A program made the translations under genes and the position numbers. The notes beneath the pieces were generated by a model, which did no database searches, was not told the DNA's origin, and saw nothing but the letters and a program-made list of their open reading frames with translations. Source: Dysgonomonas sp. BGC7 (GTDB taxonomy: Bacteria; Bacteroidota; Bacteroidia; Bacteroidales; Dysgonomonadaceae). From it: a DNA stretch of 64,000 nucleotides. Positions 19,191 to 28,256 of the stretch are shown one piece after another. The stretch covers positions 124,001-188,000 of the forward strand of contig NZ_CVRP01000003.1 in the NCBI RefSeq assembly GCF_001261735.1, given 5' to 3'. Numbering within the stretch: position 1 is the stretch's first letter; the number at the start of each line of letters is the position of its first letter.

Positions 19191-19391
19191 TTATGCAGAA
19201 TTTCCTATCCTCCAACCTGATACTATTCCTTTTTGTATCAATGATTTAATTACAGAATAATCTTTCTCTGACTTTGCCTTCTTTCCGTGTGCCAAAAAAT
19301 AAACCCGAATAGCATTAACCTTTTCCTTTCTCGCGATTTCCATATAAGTCTTCTTATTTTTACTAAGAAGATAAGTAAAAATATTAGCCAT
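19191..19391 (-). CDS. Small hypothetical protein, possibly DNA-binding
   Basis: A 66-residue basic protein (MANIFTYLLSKNKKTYMEIA...). The segment KTYMEIARKEKVNAIRVYFLAHGKKAKSEKD has the spacing of a helix-turn-helix with a recognition helix, followed by VIKSLIQKGIVSGWR. It resembles small orphan proteins found widely in Bacteroidales, as far as I can recall. The intrinsic terminator just downstream supports it as a real transcript. Function unknown. Confidence 0.6.
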   Translation of the reverse strand: MANIFTYLLSKNKKTYMEIARKEKVNAIRVYFLAHGKKAKSEKDYSVIKSLIQKGIVSGWRIGNSA

Positions 19392-19646
19392 AAGCTACAA
19401 GAGTAATAAATTAGATATATAAAGGGGCTTCCACTACTACATCAGCAAAGCTAATAAAAATATTTAGTAAAAAAATACCTTTATCTAACAATATGCAATT
19501 TTTTAACAAGTAAGAATAGCTCAGGCCATGCATAAAAAACAAAAAGCAATCAAAATGAGCAAATTATTACAATTGTGTTAACAACAAATGATTTTTTCTT
19601 TTCTGCAAAAAATTGTACCTTTATAGTATTAATACAAATAGAAAGC

Positions 19647-20417
19647 ATGCCTCAACCGAATATAAAAAACAAACAATCGTCGAACACATTAAATACTATA
19701 TGGAAGCTGATACACAGCTTCTATAAAAAAGAGGACACGAATGTATATTTTATTTCGGGTATGTGCTACAATTGCAGTGTATTTGATAAACTAAAGCTGC
19801 CAAAGGGATTTAAGAAGAAGTATATAGAATGGCATATTCCCTGTCAGGACGAAACGTTGGAACAGTATAGCAGAGCAATGGCTTCGGCTATAGATACTAC
19901 CAAGCCTTTTGTGCTTGTCGGGTATTCATTCGGGGCGGTTATTATGCAGGAAATGAACAAGTTTCTAAACCCTGTAAAATGTATTATAATATCATCTTTC
20001 AAAAGCGAAGAAGAAATACCGATGCTCTTCAAAGCTGTGAAAAGGACAAATCTGGCAGAAAGGATTCCCATGCGGATATATTCATCCACCGAGTTTGTGA
20101 CCAATGCTTTCAATCAGCTTGTATATAACATGCCCACCAGCGAACTGGCACGATATATGACATACCTCGATCCTATATATGTGAAGTGGGCTGTAAAACA
20201 AATTACAGGCTGGACACCATCCAACAAATGCAAGCATCTTTACCATATACATGGCACTATAGATCAGATATTTCCGTACGAGCTCATACACAATGCCTTT
20301 CCGGTAGAAGATGGCGATCATCTGATGGTAATAAAAAAAGCAGACGTGGTCAGTTCTATACTTAGTGGCATATTATTGATGAAGGAGGAGCAATTTACAG
20401 GAACGAATACAAAATAA
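19647..20417 (+). CDS. Alpha/beta hydrolase family protein
   Basis: The best start is ATG 19647 (256 residues, MPQPNIKNKQSS); the first in-frame ATG 24 codons upstream would run through an AT-rich promoter-like stretch. The nucleophile motif is VLVGYSFGAVIMQEM (Ser near 97), and HIHGTIDQIFPYE and VEDGDHLMVIKKADVVS provide the likely Asp and His, so the catalytic triad is complete. There is no signal peptide. It looks like a small cytosolic esterase or thioesterase of unknown substrate. It stands alone on the plus strand. Confidence 0.8.
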   Translation: MPQPNIKNKQSSNTLNTIWKLIHSFYKKEDTNVYFISGMCYNCSVFDKLKLPKGFKKKYIEWHIPCQDETLEQYSRAMASAIDTTKPFVLVGYSFGAVIMQEMNKFLNPVKCIIISSFKSEEEIPMLFKAVKRTNLAERIPMRIYSSTEFVTNAFNQLVYNMPTSELARYMTYLDPIYVKWAVKQITGWTPSNKCKHLYHIHGTIDQIFPYELIHNAFPVEDGDHLMVIKKADVVSSILSGILLMKEEQFTGTNTK

Positions 20418-20483
20418 AGTAAATCTTCTTTCTTTTTGTTAAAAGAAAAGTAAATAGCAGCTTTATACGACAATAGTTTTTAG

Positions 20484-20491
20484 TAAATTTG
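20484..20491 (+). promoter_or_regulatory. -7 box for the universal stress protein gene
   Basis: TAAATTTG matches TAnnTTTG and lies 72 bases before ATG 20563. Confidence 0.5.
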
Positions 20492-20562
20492 TTGTAATAG
20501 AATCATACAATTATTGTATCGTAGACGACTATATAAATATTACTAATAATAAAATCTTGAAT

Positions 20563-21669
20563 ATGGACAAAAATTTGATTACATTAGCCATACACACACC
20601 TCCCAAGGCTCACATATTGCAAGAAACGCTAAGGGAAGCCGGAATACACACCGTTTTGGAAACTTTGGGTGGCGGAAGCAATAGCATAGCTGTACGCATC
20701 GACGAAAAGGATCTGACATCGGCTTTAACTTTGATAGAAAGAGTACAATTATTCAGATACGACAACGAACAGACAAGAAAGATAGACGACGGACGAAAAC
20801 GCATACTCGTGGCAGTCGACTTTTCCGACTATTCGCTAAAAGTATGTAGGGCGGCTTTCGGCATTGCACAGATGGTAAATGCCAAAGTGAAGATACTTCA
20901 CGTATTCAGAGTACCTTTTCCGATGACATTCCCTTTTGCCGACACTATAGGCGATGAAGAACAGCAAGATACCGCCCCTCTCGATCGTGCACGCAAGCAG
21001 ATGCTCGATTTCTGTAACGATATAGACAAGAAGATATCGGAGAAGGAATTTCCATCCATCAACTATTCTTATTCGCTTAGGGAAGGAATAGACAGCGAAG
21101 AAATAGAAAACTTCACCAAAGAGTACAAACCATTCCTGCTGGTGCTGGGAACAAAAGGAAAGAGCAACAACAAAAGCGATATAATAGGTAATGTTACGGC
21201 CGACATTATAGAAATGACCGATGTACCTATTCTTGCCGTACCGGAGCACTCATCGATAAAAACAACAAGCGACATAAAGCATATAGCCTATCTTACAAAT
21301 TTTCAGAAAGACGATCTGGAGTCTTTCGATATGCTTGTAAATATTCTTAAACCATTTCCTACGGTAAGGATAACTTTGCTGCACATAAATGCAATCAACA
21401 AGAAAGGTGATAAATGGACAGAAACCGAACTATTGGGCATGAGAGAATACTTTACCAAGAAATATCCGGAGCTGAATGTAAACTACGAAATGATAGACAG
21501 TCCCGATATGATAGAAGCTGTAGATTATTACATAGAAGAAGAGGAAGTTAATATAGTCGCCATGAATACCAAAAGGAGAAATCTATTTGGCAGGATCTTT
21601 TTACCAAGCATATCGCGCAAAGTGTTAAAAATAAGAACTGACATAACATTACTGATACTCAGAGGATAG
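20563..21669 (+). CDS. Tandem universal stress protein with N-terminal DUF2007-like domain
   Basis: Start ATG 20563 gives 368 residues in three parts. Residues 1-65 (LITLAIHTPPKAHILQETL, GIHTVLETL) resemble the DUF2007 signal-transducing fold. Residues 75-225 are a first UspA domain (RILVAVDFSDYSLKVCRAAFGIA to LLVLGTKGKSNNKSDIIGNVTADIIE, a Gly-rich nucleotide-binding segment). Residues 235-368 are a second, more divergent Usp domain ending NIVAMNTKRRNLFGRIFLPSISRKVL. Usp proteins bind ATP or respond to stress; the exact role is not readable. The gene is isolated, with its own -7 box and a terminator shared with the convergent flavoprotein gene. Confidence 0.9.
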   Translation: MDKNLITLAIHTPPKAHILQETLREAGIHTVLETLGGGSNSIAVRIDEKDLTSALTLIERVQLFRYDNEQTRKIDDGRKRILVAVDFSDYSLKVCRAAFGIAQMVNAKVKILHVFRVPFPMTFPFADTIGDEEQQDTAPLDRARKQMLDFCNDIDKKISEKEFPSINYSYSLREGIDSEEIENFTKEYKPFLLVLGTKGKSNNKSDIIGNVTADIIEMTDVPILAVPEHSSIKTTSDIKHIAYLTNFQKDDLESFDMLVNILKPFPTVRITLLHINAINKKGDKWTETELLGMREYFTKKYPELNVNYEMIDSPDMIEAVDYYIEEEEVNIVAMNTKRRNLFGRIFLPSISRKVLKIRTDITLLILRG

Positions 21670-21719
21670 TCTCAATAAAAAAAATCAATGGCTGATTTTT
21701 AAACAATTTCTTTAAGACG

Positions 21720-21750
21720 GGCACCCCGAAAGATCTCTCTTTCGGGTGCT
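21720..21750. terminator. Bidirectional terminator between usp and the flavoprotein gene
   Basis: GGCACCCCGAAAG pairs with CTTTCGGGTGC, with one bulged C, followed by a T-rich stretch. Confidence 0.75.
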
Positions 21751-21756
21751 TATTTT

Positions 21757-22968
21757 TTATAAGAGATTGCGAAAACGATCAAACTCATCTGCCGAACGAT
21801 GAATGCAGTCTTCGATAGACAACCCGTAGAAATAGTTGCCAAGTATATATACATTGTCCGATTTTCCTGCCTCTTCCACTTGCTGCGCCATATTTCGGTG
21901 CGACAGGCGTAACGATGGCAAAATGTGACGGATTGTAGCCGACTCAAGAATATCGTTGCGATTAATACCCAACACCTTACATATTATTTTCATCTTTTCG
22001 TCCTCATCGCTTATACCCTCTTCGAAGTGAAAAGTGAAGCTTCTCAAAGTATCAGCCTCTACCAAATCGCGCGAAACTGCCGAATGAAAACTATCATCTA
22101 CCGATATTATTCCGGCAACAGCAGGAAGCGTAATCTTCTCTTTCGGTACTATTACATTCATCGATTCGGAACGAAACAACGGTATGGATGCAAGAACATC
22201 TGACAAAGGTTTTTCTATATTCCGAACAATTTCCGATGCGGTTTTGGGATCTGTGGCTATCGCTATTTTCGAGGCTGTGAACACTCTCCCACCCGATCCG
22301 ATAACTTCATATCTGCCATCAACCATTCGTATGCCCGATATGGCACAGTTTTTTTCTACCTCCAGTTTATCTTTTTCTATTATTGCATCCAAGAACCTAG
22401 ATATACCTCCCCTGAACGTATATTTGCGGGGATATTCCTTATAACGGTCTTTGCGGCGCTTCAGAAACATTTCGGCAGGATAGTCGTCAGCATTCTGAGA
22501 AATAACAGCTCTGAATAGTTTGCTGAACAGCTTCTCATAATTTCTTTTCCCCACTATTTTCCCGAAATACTCTTTCACGGTTTTCCCCTTCTGAGACAAG
22601 ATAAACAATTTCACACCGTTCAGCACCAAAGAAGGCACAGACATATCGGCAAACATCTTCTTTACCCTACCATCCGAAAAAGTCATGTAGCTGCCTTTAC
22701 CCAAAGGCTGAAGCAGATCGGAACGTTCTATATCCTTGAGCACCGATAGCAGATATGTGTACGAATTGTAGCAGGTATGCGCTCCAAACTCCCGCCAGTA
22801 GCCCGAATACTTTTCCGAGAACAGGCTTTGTATCTGTCCTCCTATATTATTTTCGCTTTCCACTACAAGCACCTTTTGTCCTATAGTATGCAGATAATGG
22901 GCAAAAGAGACACCACTGATCCCTCCGCCTATCACAATACAGTCATAAAGTATTTCTTCTTTGGCCAT
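21757..22968 (-). CDS. Protoporphyrinogen-oxidase-like FAD amine oxidoreductase
   Basis: The 403-residue protein has the FAD-binding motif CIVIGGGISGVSFAHYL at residues 10-26 with the downstream VVESENNIGGQIQS, and a C-terminal FAD contact YILGNYFYGLSIEDCIHRS. The middle matches the HemY/HemG-type protoporphyrinogen oxidase and amine oxidase family (FRGGISRFLDAII, a substrate-domain region). In haem synthesis the enzyme oxidises protoporphyrinogen IX. Many Bacteroidales have an incomplete haem pathway, and no other hem gene is nearby, so the precise reaction is uncertain. It has a -7 box upstream. Confidence 0.8.
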   Translation of the reverse strand: MAKEEILYDCIVIGGGISGVSFAHYLHTIGQKVLVVESENNIGGQIQSLFSEKYSGYWREFGAHTCYNSYTYLLSVLKDIERSDLLQPLGKGSYMTFSDGRVKKMFADMSVPSLVLNGVKLFILSQKGKTVKEYFGKIVGKRNYEKLFSKLFRAVISQNADDYPAEMFLKRRKDRYKEYPRKYTFRGGISRFLDAIIEKDKLEVEKNCAISGIRMVDGRYEVIGSGGRVFTASKIAIATDPKTASEIVRNIEKPLSDVLASIPLFRSESMNVIVPKEKITLPAVAGIISVDDSFHSAVSRDLVEADTLRSFTFHFEEGISDEDEKMKIICKVLGINRNDILESATIRHILPSLRLSHRNMAQQVEEAGKSDNVYILGNYFYGLSIEDCIHRSADEFDRFRNLL

Positions 22969-23012
22969 GTTGTTCTGTCTTTCTCTCTTTTATATTTTTT
23001 CTGAATATAAAA

Positions 23013-23020
23013 CAAAGATA
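23013..23020 (-). promoter_or_regulatory. -7 box for the flavoprotein gene
   Basis: On the minus strand TATCTTTG matches TAnnTTTG, 44 bases before the ATG. Confidence 0.5.
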
Positions 23021-23072
23021 AGCTTTTTAGAACTTACTATCCATTTCTATAGCTTATTTCCAATTTATCTTA

Positions 23073-23080
23073 TAAATTTG
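23073..23080 (+). promoter_or_regulatory. -7 box for the SWIM-MoxR-vWA operon
   Basis: TAAATTTG matches TAnnTTTG and lies 35 bases before the first gene of the operon. It diverges from the flavoprotein promoter 53 bases away. Confidence 0.55.
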
Positions 23081-23115
23081 TAAAACCTACATTTTGTACA
23101 AACTTACATAAAGCT

Positions 23116-24561
23116 ATGATGGAAATAACTCAAAAGAAAATTGAAGAACTGGCTCCCAATGCCGATGCTGCTAAAAATGGCCGCGATCTGGTAAAAAAGA
23201 ACAAGTTCGCAAATCAGAAAATATCAGCAGACAAAAACCTTATCTGGGGCGAATGTGCCGGAAGCGGCAAGAACCCTTACTATTGTTCGGCCGACTACAT
23301 AGACGAACACAACCCCGTATTCAGATGCAACTGCCCCAGCAGACAATTTCCCTGCAAGCATGCCATAGGATTACTTTACAGCTACGAAGCCAACAACAGC
23401 GCATTTGCAGTAGCTGATATACCCGAAGATATAACGTCGAAACGCGAAAAAATAGATAAAAAACAAGAAAAGAAAGCTCAGGAAAAAGAATCGATAAAAG
23501 AGAAAGCAGACAAACCCAAGAAAGTAAATAAAGCAGCCTTTACTAAAAAAATAGATGCTCAACTGTCGGGTATAGACATTGCTCGCAAGATACTGAGAGA
23601 TATTGTACAAACAGGACTTTCGTCGATAGACGCAAAACTGTCACGTACATTGCAGGCACAGATAAAAGAACTGGGCAACTATTATATTACAGGAGTACAA
23701 ACCGCATTCAACGACCTTATACTGGAACTGGCACAAGTAGAAAACGAAGAATACACACTGGTCATAGATCAGATAAACTATATTTCGGCTCTCTTGAAAA
23801 AAAGCACCGAATACCTCACCAAGCGTAAAGACAACCCCGATGGCGACCCCGAACTCGATTCGGCTATCGAAGAGCAGATAGGCTATGTGTGGAAATTGGT
23901 AGAGTTGATGCAGTACGGACTTTACGAAGAAAACGGAGAGCTGGTGCAACTGTCGTTCAACAGCTACGACAACCGTGCCCGCAAAGAATATGTAGACGAA
24001 GGCCTTTGGATAAACCTGAAAACAGGCAAGATATACAAGACCAAAAACTACCGCCCATACCGTGCAGCAAAATATATAAAAGAAGACAACAGCAGTTTCG
24101 ATGTGTTGCAGCTCGGCAAGATGTACATATATCCCGGCGACCAGAATCCACGTGTGAGATGGGAAGCTGAATCGCTGAAAGAACGACCTTTGGAAGCCAA
24201 AGATCTGGCATCTATCCTCGCCTTTGCATCCGACAACTATGCCGATACCATCAAAATGGTGAAAAGCACCATCAAAAATCCGTTGATGGACAAGCACCCT
24301 GTAGTATTAGTATCACTGAACAAATCATACCTGAACGGCGACAACCTTGTGATTGAAGATAAAAACGGCAACCGACTGACGCTAAAAGACATCGACCAGC
24401 AGAATATATCGTCGGCAACCAATCTGAAAGCAATACTACCACCCCATGCCGAAGGCTATGCACTCACCGTGATGATAAACAACGATGTGCAGACAGGATT
24501 GCTGTCGGCTCAGCCCATGTCGCTGATTACACCCGAAAAAATAGTAAGGCTACTGTATTGA
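23116..24561 (+). CDS. SWIM zinc-finger protein, first gene of the MoxR-vWA operon
   Basis: The 481-residue protein has a SWIM zinc finger at residues 71-82: CNCPSRQFPCKH (CxCx6CxH). A Lys/Glu-rich linker (about 110-140) follows, then a long domain of unknown function with FNSYDNRARKEYVDEGLWINLKTGKIYKTKNYRPYRAAK and a C-terminal beta-rich part. SWIM fingers bind DNA or proteins. The start could be ATG 23116 or the next ATG. It is the first of five conserved operon genes (SWIM, HEAT-like, MoxR, DUF5682, vWA), and I infer it is an adaptor or substrate-recognition part. There is no signal peptide, so it acts in the cytoplasm. Confidence 0.88.
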   Translation: MMEITQKKIEELAPNADAAKNGRDLVKKNKFANQKISADKNLIWGECAGSGKNPYYCSADYIDEHNPVFRCNCPSRQFPCKHAIGLLYSYEANNSAFAVADIPEDITSKREKIDKKQEKKAQEKESIKEKADKPKKVNKAAFTKKIDAQLSGIDIARKILRDIVQTGLSSIDAKLSRTLQAQIKELGNYYITGVQTAFNDLILELAQVENEEYTLVIDQINYISALLKKSTEYLTKRKDNPDGDPELDSAIEEQIGYVWKLVELMQYGLYEENGELVQLSFNSYDNRARKEYVDEGLWINLKTGKIYKTKNYRPYRAAKYIKEDNSSFDVLQLGKMYIYPGDQNPRVRWEAESLKERPLEAKDLASILAFASDNYADTIKMVKSTIKNPLMDKHPVVLVSLNKSYLNGDNLVIEDKNGNRLTLKDIDQQNISSATNLKAILPPHAEGYALTVMINNDVQTGLLSAQPMSLITPEKIVRLLY

Positions 24562-24623
24562 TCGGGCAACTGCGGCTTATCACTTTTTATTATTCAATCA
24601 TTTCCTAAAAAAACTGACAACAA

Positions 24624-26453
24624 ATGAAATTGCAACCACTATACGATCTTCAACAAGAAGTAAACCGTCTCTTTATAGCCGGTAGTAAATTTGCCAAAGG
24701 CGATCCTCGCCTGCAAAAACACATACCCGTATTGCAAAAGCTGGGCGAGAAAGCACCTGTCTTTGCCAAGCTGGCAAAAGATATAGAAGAGCTCTTAGAC
24801 ACCGACACGCAACAGTCGGCCGAAAAGCTCATGGGCATCTCTACCCTACTCTATTCCGTTTTGTATACACAGGGCGATATGCTCGAAGCCGATGTGCAGG
24901 AGGCAGAGCAAACGCCTAACATCCCGCTGTCGGAGGTCAACACCGAATACTCGTACCTGCAACTAAAGCCGGTGATGGAAGCCCTAACCACCAGCAACTC
25001 GGGACGTATAGAACTGCTGAAAGACGCTCTCGAAAGAAACATATTCAAAGACTCGCGCACCTACTCTTATCTTGACATAGCCTTGGGCGACAAATACGCC
25101 GAATTGTGCGACTATGTGGAGAAAACAATAATGCCAAGTATCGGCAAACCCATTGTGCCGTTCCTTATTCAGAATTTTCGATACGAAGACAAGACCGAAA
25201 ATGTAAGACGTTTTCGTCTGCTCAATAATTTCGGGTACGAAGGCATAGGAGAAATGACCGATAAGATATTTGCAGAATCGCTACCTGCACTTCAGGCCGA
25301 AGCTGTAAATATGCTGAGCAACGACAAAAAGAACGAAGAATTTATAATAAAACTAGCCGACGACAAAAACAAACTGGTGCGGGAAGCCGCATACAAGGCA
25401 CTGGCAAAGCTGGAAACACGAACGAGCCTCGAAAAACTGAAAGATGTATATCTCACTAACAAAAACAAGACAAATCAGTCATCGATAGTCGCCGCATTAG
25501 CTTTCTCGAAGCTTCCATTTTTTTTTCAGGAAGTATTTTATAAGGTTGTTGAAAAATTCGAAGAGTTTATAGCCCTCGACAAAGACACTGACGATAAAGT
25601 TCTTGTAGATAAGCTAGAGCGTTTCAGAACGGACATAGATTTGTTCGAAAACAAAGATCGGCCCGAAGTTTATTCGTTTTTCGAACGGGTACTGAAAGAC
25701 GATAGGTACAACAACATTATCTCAGCAAAAAAGAGCCTGCTCGAAAATCTGGGGCATTCTGTATCACAAAACATCATTGCAGCTTTCGACAGTTTCGATC
25801 CTAAAAAAGTCCTTGCTTTTTACGAAAAAAATATGGACAGCATACCCCATACGGCTTGGAAACGTCCGTTGTGGAGCAACTATTTCTACAAAGCCGTAGA
25901 GAACGGATATAGCAAAGAGAAAATATTCGATGTATTCAACTCCCAGTTCCGCAATACAATGAATGCAAGCAGCCTTTTCGATGTATATACCAACGGCAGC
26001 AATTACTATTATTATTCTAACGACAAAGACGTAACGGTGTACACCGACAAGATAGACAAACGTTGGGTAAACCTGCTGTATAGCTATTTCGAAGGTAAAA
26101 TAAAATGGAATTACGAATACGATCAGGCTCTGATGCTAATTAATGCCTGCGAACCCAAAAGCGGCAGGTTTGACGATCTGTTAGTCTCTCTTCTTTCGAA
26201 AGTAATGCCCGGAGAGCAAATTACAATATTCAAATTGATAATGGAACGTGAGATAAAAAACAGGTTTAATATCATATACTCTGCTATCGAGAAGTATCCT
26301 AAAAACACCTATTACTATGCTCTCAATAGACTCAAAAACACAGATTTTTGGAAAAGTTTCCCTAAAGAGTATGCTGCTAAATTCCGTCAATTATATGAAA
26401 AAAACAAATTGGAGATCTACAACGAAATAGCAGACGAAATAGAAAGTAAATAG
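24624..26453 (+). CDS. HEAT-like repeat protein (possible DUF5691-type)
   Basis: A 609-residue, almost all-helical cytoplasmic protein starting MKLQPLYDLQQEVNRLFIAGSKFAKGDPRLQKHIPVL (shown in part by this region). HEAT-like helices are visible around residues 205-290: EMTDKIFAESLPALQAEAVNML, LVREAAYKALAKLETRTSLEKL. It is 62 bases after the SWIM gene and 87 before MoxR. In equivalent operons of other bacteria this place is often held by a DUF5691 or HEAT protein; I did not verify which Pfam family applies. It is probably a scaffold for the complex. A REP-like repeat begins three bases after its stop. Confidence 0.75.
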   Translation: MKLQPLYDLQQEVNRLFIAGSKFAKGDPRLQKHIPVLQKLGEKAPVFAKLAKDIEELLDTDTQQSAEKLMGISTLLYSVLYTQGDMLEADVQEAEQTPNIPLSEVNTEYSYLQLKPVMEALTTSNSGRIELLKDALERNIFKDSRTYSYLDIALGDKYAELCDYVEKTIMPSIGKPIVPFLIQNFRYEDKTENVRRFRLLNNFGYEGIGEMTDKIFAESLPALQAEAVNMLSNDKKNEEFIIKLADDKNKLVREAAYKALAKLETRTSLEKLKDVYLTNKNKTNQSSIVAALAFSKLPFFFQEVFYKVVEKFEEFIALDKDTDDKVLVDKLERFRTDIDLFENKDRPEVYSFFERVLKDDRYNNIISAKKSLLENLGHSVSQNIIAAFDSFDPKKVLAFYEKNMDSIPHTAWKRPLWSNYFYKAVENGYSKEKIFDVFNSQFRNTMNASSLFDVYTNGSNYYYYSNDKDVTVYTDKIDKRWVNLLYSYFEGKIKWNYEYDQALMLINACEPKSGRFDDLLVSLLSKVMPGEQITIFKLIMEREIKNRFNIIYSAIEKYPKNTYYYALNRLKNTDFWKSFPKEYAAKFRQLYEKNKLEIYNEIADEIESK

Positions 26454-26456
26454 GTG

Positions 26457-26485
26457 TGTAGGGGCAATCCCCTTGTGGTTGCCAG
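26457..26485. repeat. REP-like repeat, copy 1
   Basis: TGTAGGGGCAATCCCC followed by TTGTGGTTGCC is the same family as the repeats at 28.3, 32.8, 37.9 and 46.6 kb. It lies directly after the HEAT gene stop. Confidence 0.7.
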
Positions 26486-26540
26486 ATTTTTTGTGGCAAA
26501 CAAACAATTAAATATAATAACAAAATAAACACATATAATA

Positions 26541-27638
26541 ATGGCAGAAAAGAAAGAAGATGTATTGCGGTTACCCGCCGAGTTACTGTATGCACACGAA
26601 CTGGAAGCACTCCGTGAAGAAGACAAAAAAGAAGAAAAGCCGATTGGCTGGCAGTTGTCGCCAAAGGCAGTATTCAAGTTCGTAACAGGAGGCAAGGCAA
26701 ACGGGGTTGACATTACTCCTAAATATATAGGACACAACCGGTTGGTAGAAATTGCAATAGCAACACTGCTCACAGACCGGTCACTGCTGCTTATCGGCGA
26801 ACCGGGAACAGCTAAATCGTGGCTGTCCGAAAACCTCACAGCAGCCATTTGCGGCGATTCGGCAAAGGTGATACAAGGTACTGCCGGAACCAGCGAAGAA
26901 CATATCCGCTACTCATGGAACTATGCCATGCTGCTTGCCAATGGCCCGTCTGACAATGCGTTGATAAAAAGCCCGATCTATCGTGCAATGGAAACAGGAT
27001 CGGTTGCCCGCTTCGAAGAAATATCCCGCTGCGCATCGGAAGTACAGGATGCACTGATCTCGATCATGTCGGAAAAGACGATTGCCATACCCGAACTAGG
27101 CAAAGAACTACCTGCACAACGAGGTTTCTCTATCATAGCCACAGCAAATACAAGAGACAGAGGAGTAAACGATATGTCGTCGGCTCTCAAACGCCGTTTC
27201 AACATTATTGTGCTGCCTGCTCCTGCCAATCTGGAAACGGAGGTATCTATCGTTACCAAGCGTGTAGCCGAAATATCTGGCAATTACCGCCTCAGGGCAA
27301 ATCTGCCGACCAACGATGCTATAGAAAAAATTGTTACTATCTTCCGTGAGCTTCGTCAGGGAGTTACTCTCGACGAAAAACAAAAGCTGAAATCGCCTAG
27401 CGGTGTTATTTCTACTGCCGAAGCCATTTCGCTCATTACCAACAGCATGGCACTTGCTGCCAGCTTTGGCAACGGTACTATAACCGACGAAGACCTCGCC
27501 GCAGGATTGCAGGGCGCAGTGGTAAAAGACGAGGATAAAGACAAGCTGGTGTGGAAAGAATATCTGGAAAACGTAATGAAAAAACGTGGGGCTTCGTGGC
27601 GAGGATTGTACAATACATGTAGCGACATGAATGGTTGA
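26541..27638 (+). CDS. MoxR-family AAA+ ATPase
   Basis: The 365-residue protein has Walker A GEPGTAKS at residues 86-93, a Walker B region VARFEEISR at about 155-163, sensor 1 IATANTRD at 199-206 and the arginine stretch ALKRRFN at 215-221. MoxR ATPases act with vWA proteins to insert cofactors or remodel complexes. The Walker B is unusual: the canonical acidic pair is FEE rather than a hydrophobic-DE. It lies between the HEAT-like gene and the RAYT insertion, and belongs functionally with the vWA gene at 31.5 kb. Confidence 0.92.
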   Translation: MAEKKEDVLRLPAELLYAHELEALREEDKKEEKPIGWQLSPKAVFKFVTGGKANGVDITPKYIGHNRLVEIAIATLLTDRSLLLIGEPGTAKSWLSENLTAAICGDSAKVIQGTAGTSEEHIRYSWNYAMLLANGPSDNALIKSPIYRAMETGSVARFEEISRCASEVQDALISIMSEKTIAIPELGKELPAQRGFSIIATANTRDRGVNDMSSALKRRFNIIVLPAPANLETEVSIVTKRVAEISGNYRLRANLPTNDAIEKIVTIFRELRQGVTLDEKQKLKSPSGVISTAEAISLITNSMALAASFGNGTITDEDLAAGLQGAVVKDEDKDKLVWKEYLENVMKKRGASWRGLYNTCSDMNG

Positions 27639-27651
27639 TTGGAGAAAGTAA

Positions 27652-28221
27652 ATGATCGGTGTCCGTTTGCCACAGCGTTGCAGTATTCGTCTTTGCGGAT
27701 ATGACTATTCGCAGGAAGGATTATATTTTGTGACTATCTGTACACAAGATAAGGCTTGTCTGTTTGGTAATATATCCGATGACGAAATAGTATTAAACGA
27801 TGTGGGAAAGATCGCAAAACACTGTTGGCTATCCATACCTCAACATTTTTCCAATGCCGCATTACACGAATTTGTAATTATGCCAAACCATATACATGGT
27901 ATTATCGAAATAGTAGAAGCGAATAAACATTCGTCCGATGATGTGAAAACGAACAAACATTCGCCCGACGATACCATCCGATTCAAATCCCCATCCAAAA
28001 CAATAGGTTCCATGATTCGAGGATTTAAAATTGGTGTAATGAAACAATATAAAGAATATATTACACGGGCGAATATTAATTCGCCCCTACAACAAACACC
28101 ATCAATTTGGCAACGCAATTATTACGAGCACATTATCCGCAACGAAGAATCTTATCGAAAGATAACGGAATATATTTACGAGAACCCTAAGCGTTGGCAA
28201 ACCGATGATTATTATAAATAA
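27652..28221 (+). CDS. REP-associated tyrosine transposase (RAYT, IS200-like)
   Basis: The 189-residue product has the Y1 HUH features of RAYTs: FVTICTQDKACLFG near the N-terminus, the HxH pair in MPNHIHGI (about residues 78-85), and the catalytic Tyr region in RNYYEHIIRNEESYRKI, ending ITEYIYENPKRW. RAYTs nick and join REP palindromes. Two insertions in the frame (EANKHSSDDVKTNKHSPDD and RANINSPLQQ) correspond to DNA nearly identical to the flanking REP repeats. The start codon used here is ATG 27652, 13 bases after the MoxR stop. It interrupts an otherwise conserved operon, but the frame looks intact. Confidence 0.88.
   Translation: MIGVRLPQRCSIRLCGYDYSQEGLYFVTICTQDKACLFGNISDDEIVLNDVGKIAKHCWLSIPQHFSNAALHEFVIMPNHIHGIIEIVEANKHSSDDVKTNKHSPDDTIRFKSPSKTIGSMIRGFKIGVMKQYKEYITRANINSPLQQTPSIWQRNYYEHIIRNEESYRKITEYIYENPKRWQTDDYYK
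27919..27972. repeat. REP-like copies inside the RAYT gene (first pair)
   Basis: GCGAATAAACATTCGTCCGA and GAACAAACATTCGCCCGACG lie head to tail in the coding frame and match the flanking repeat at 28.33 kb (GCGAATCAATATTCGCCCGA). They encode a repeated N-K-H-S-x-D-D peptide. Confidence 0.7.
28067..28090. repeat. REP-like palindrome inside the RAYT gene (third copy)
   Basis: GGGCGAAT and ATTCGCCC form a palindrome followed by CTAC, the inverted form of the family's leading GTAGGGGCGAAT. It lies in frame near the C-terminal third. Confidence 0.7.
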
Positions 28222-28256
28222 AAATTTACTATGTCGAATCATATACACATAATCCC

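Noticed and set aside
23641-24297. 218-codon minus-strand frame opposite the SWIM protein gene
   Set aside because: Antisense to a conserved gene with a clear zinc finger; no motif of its own.
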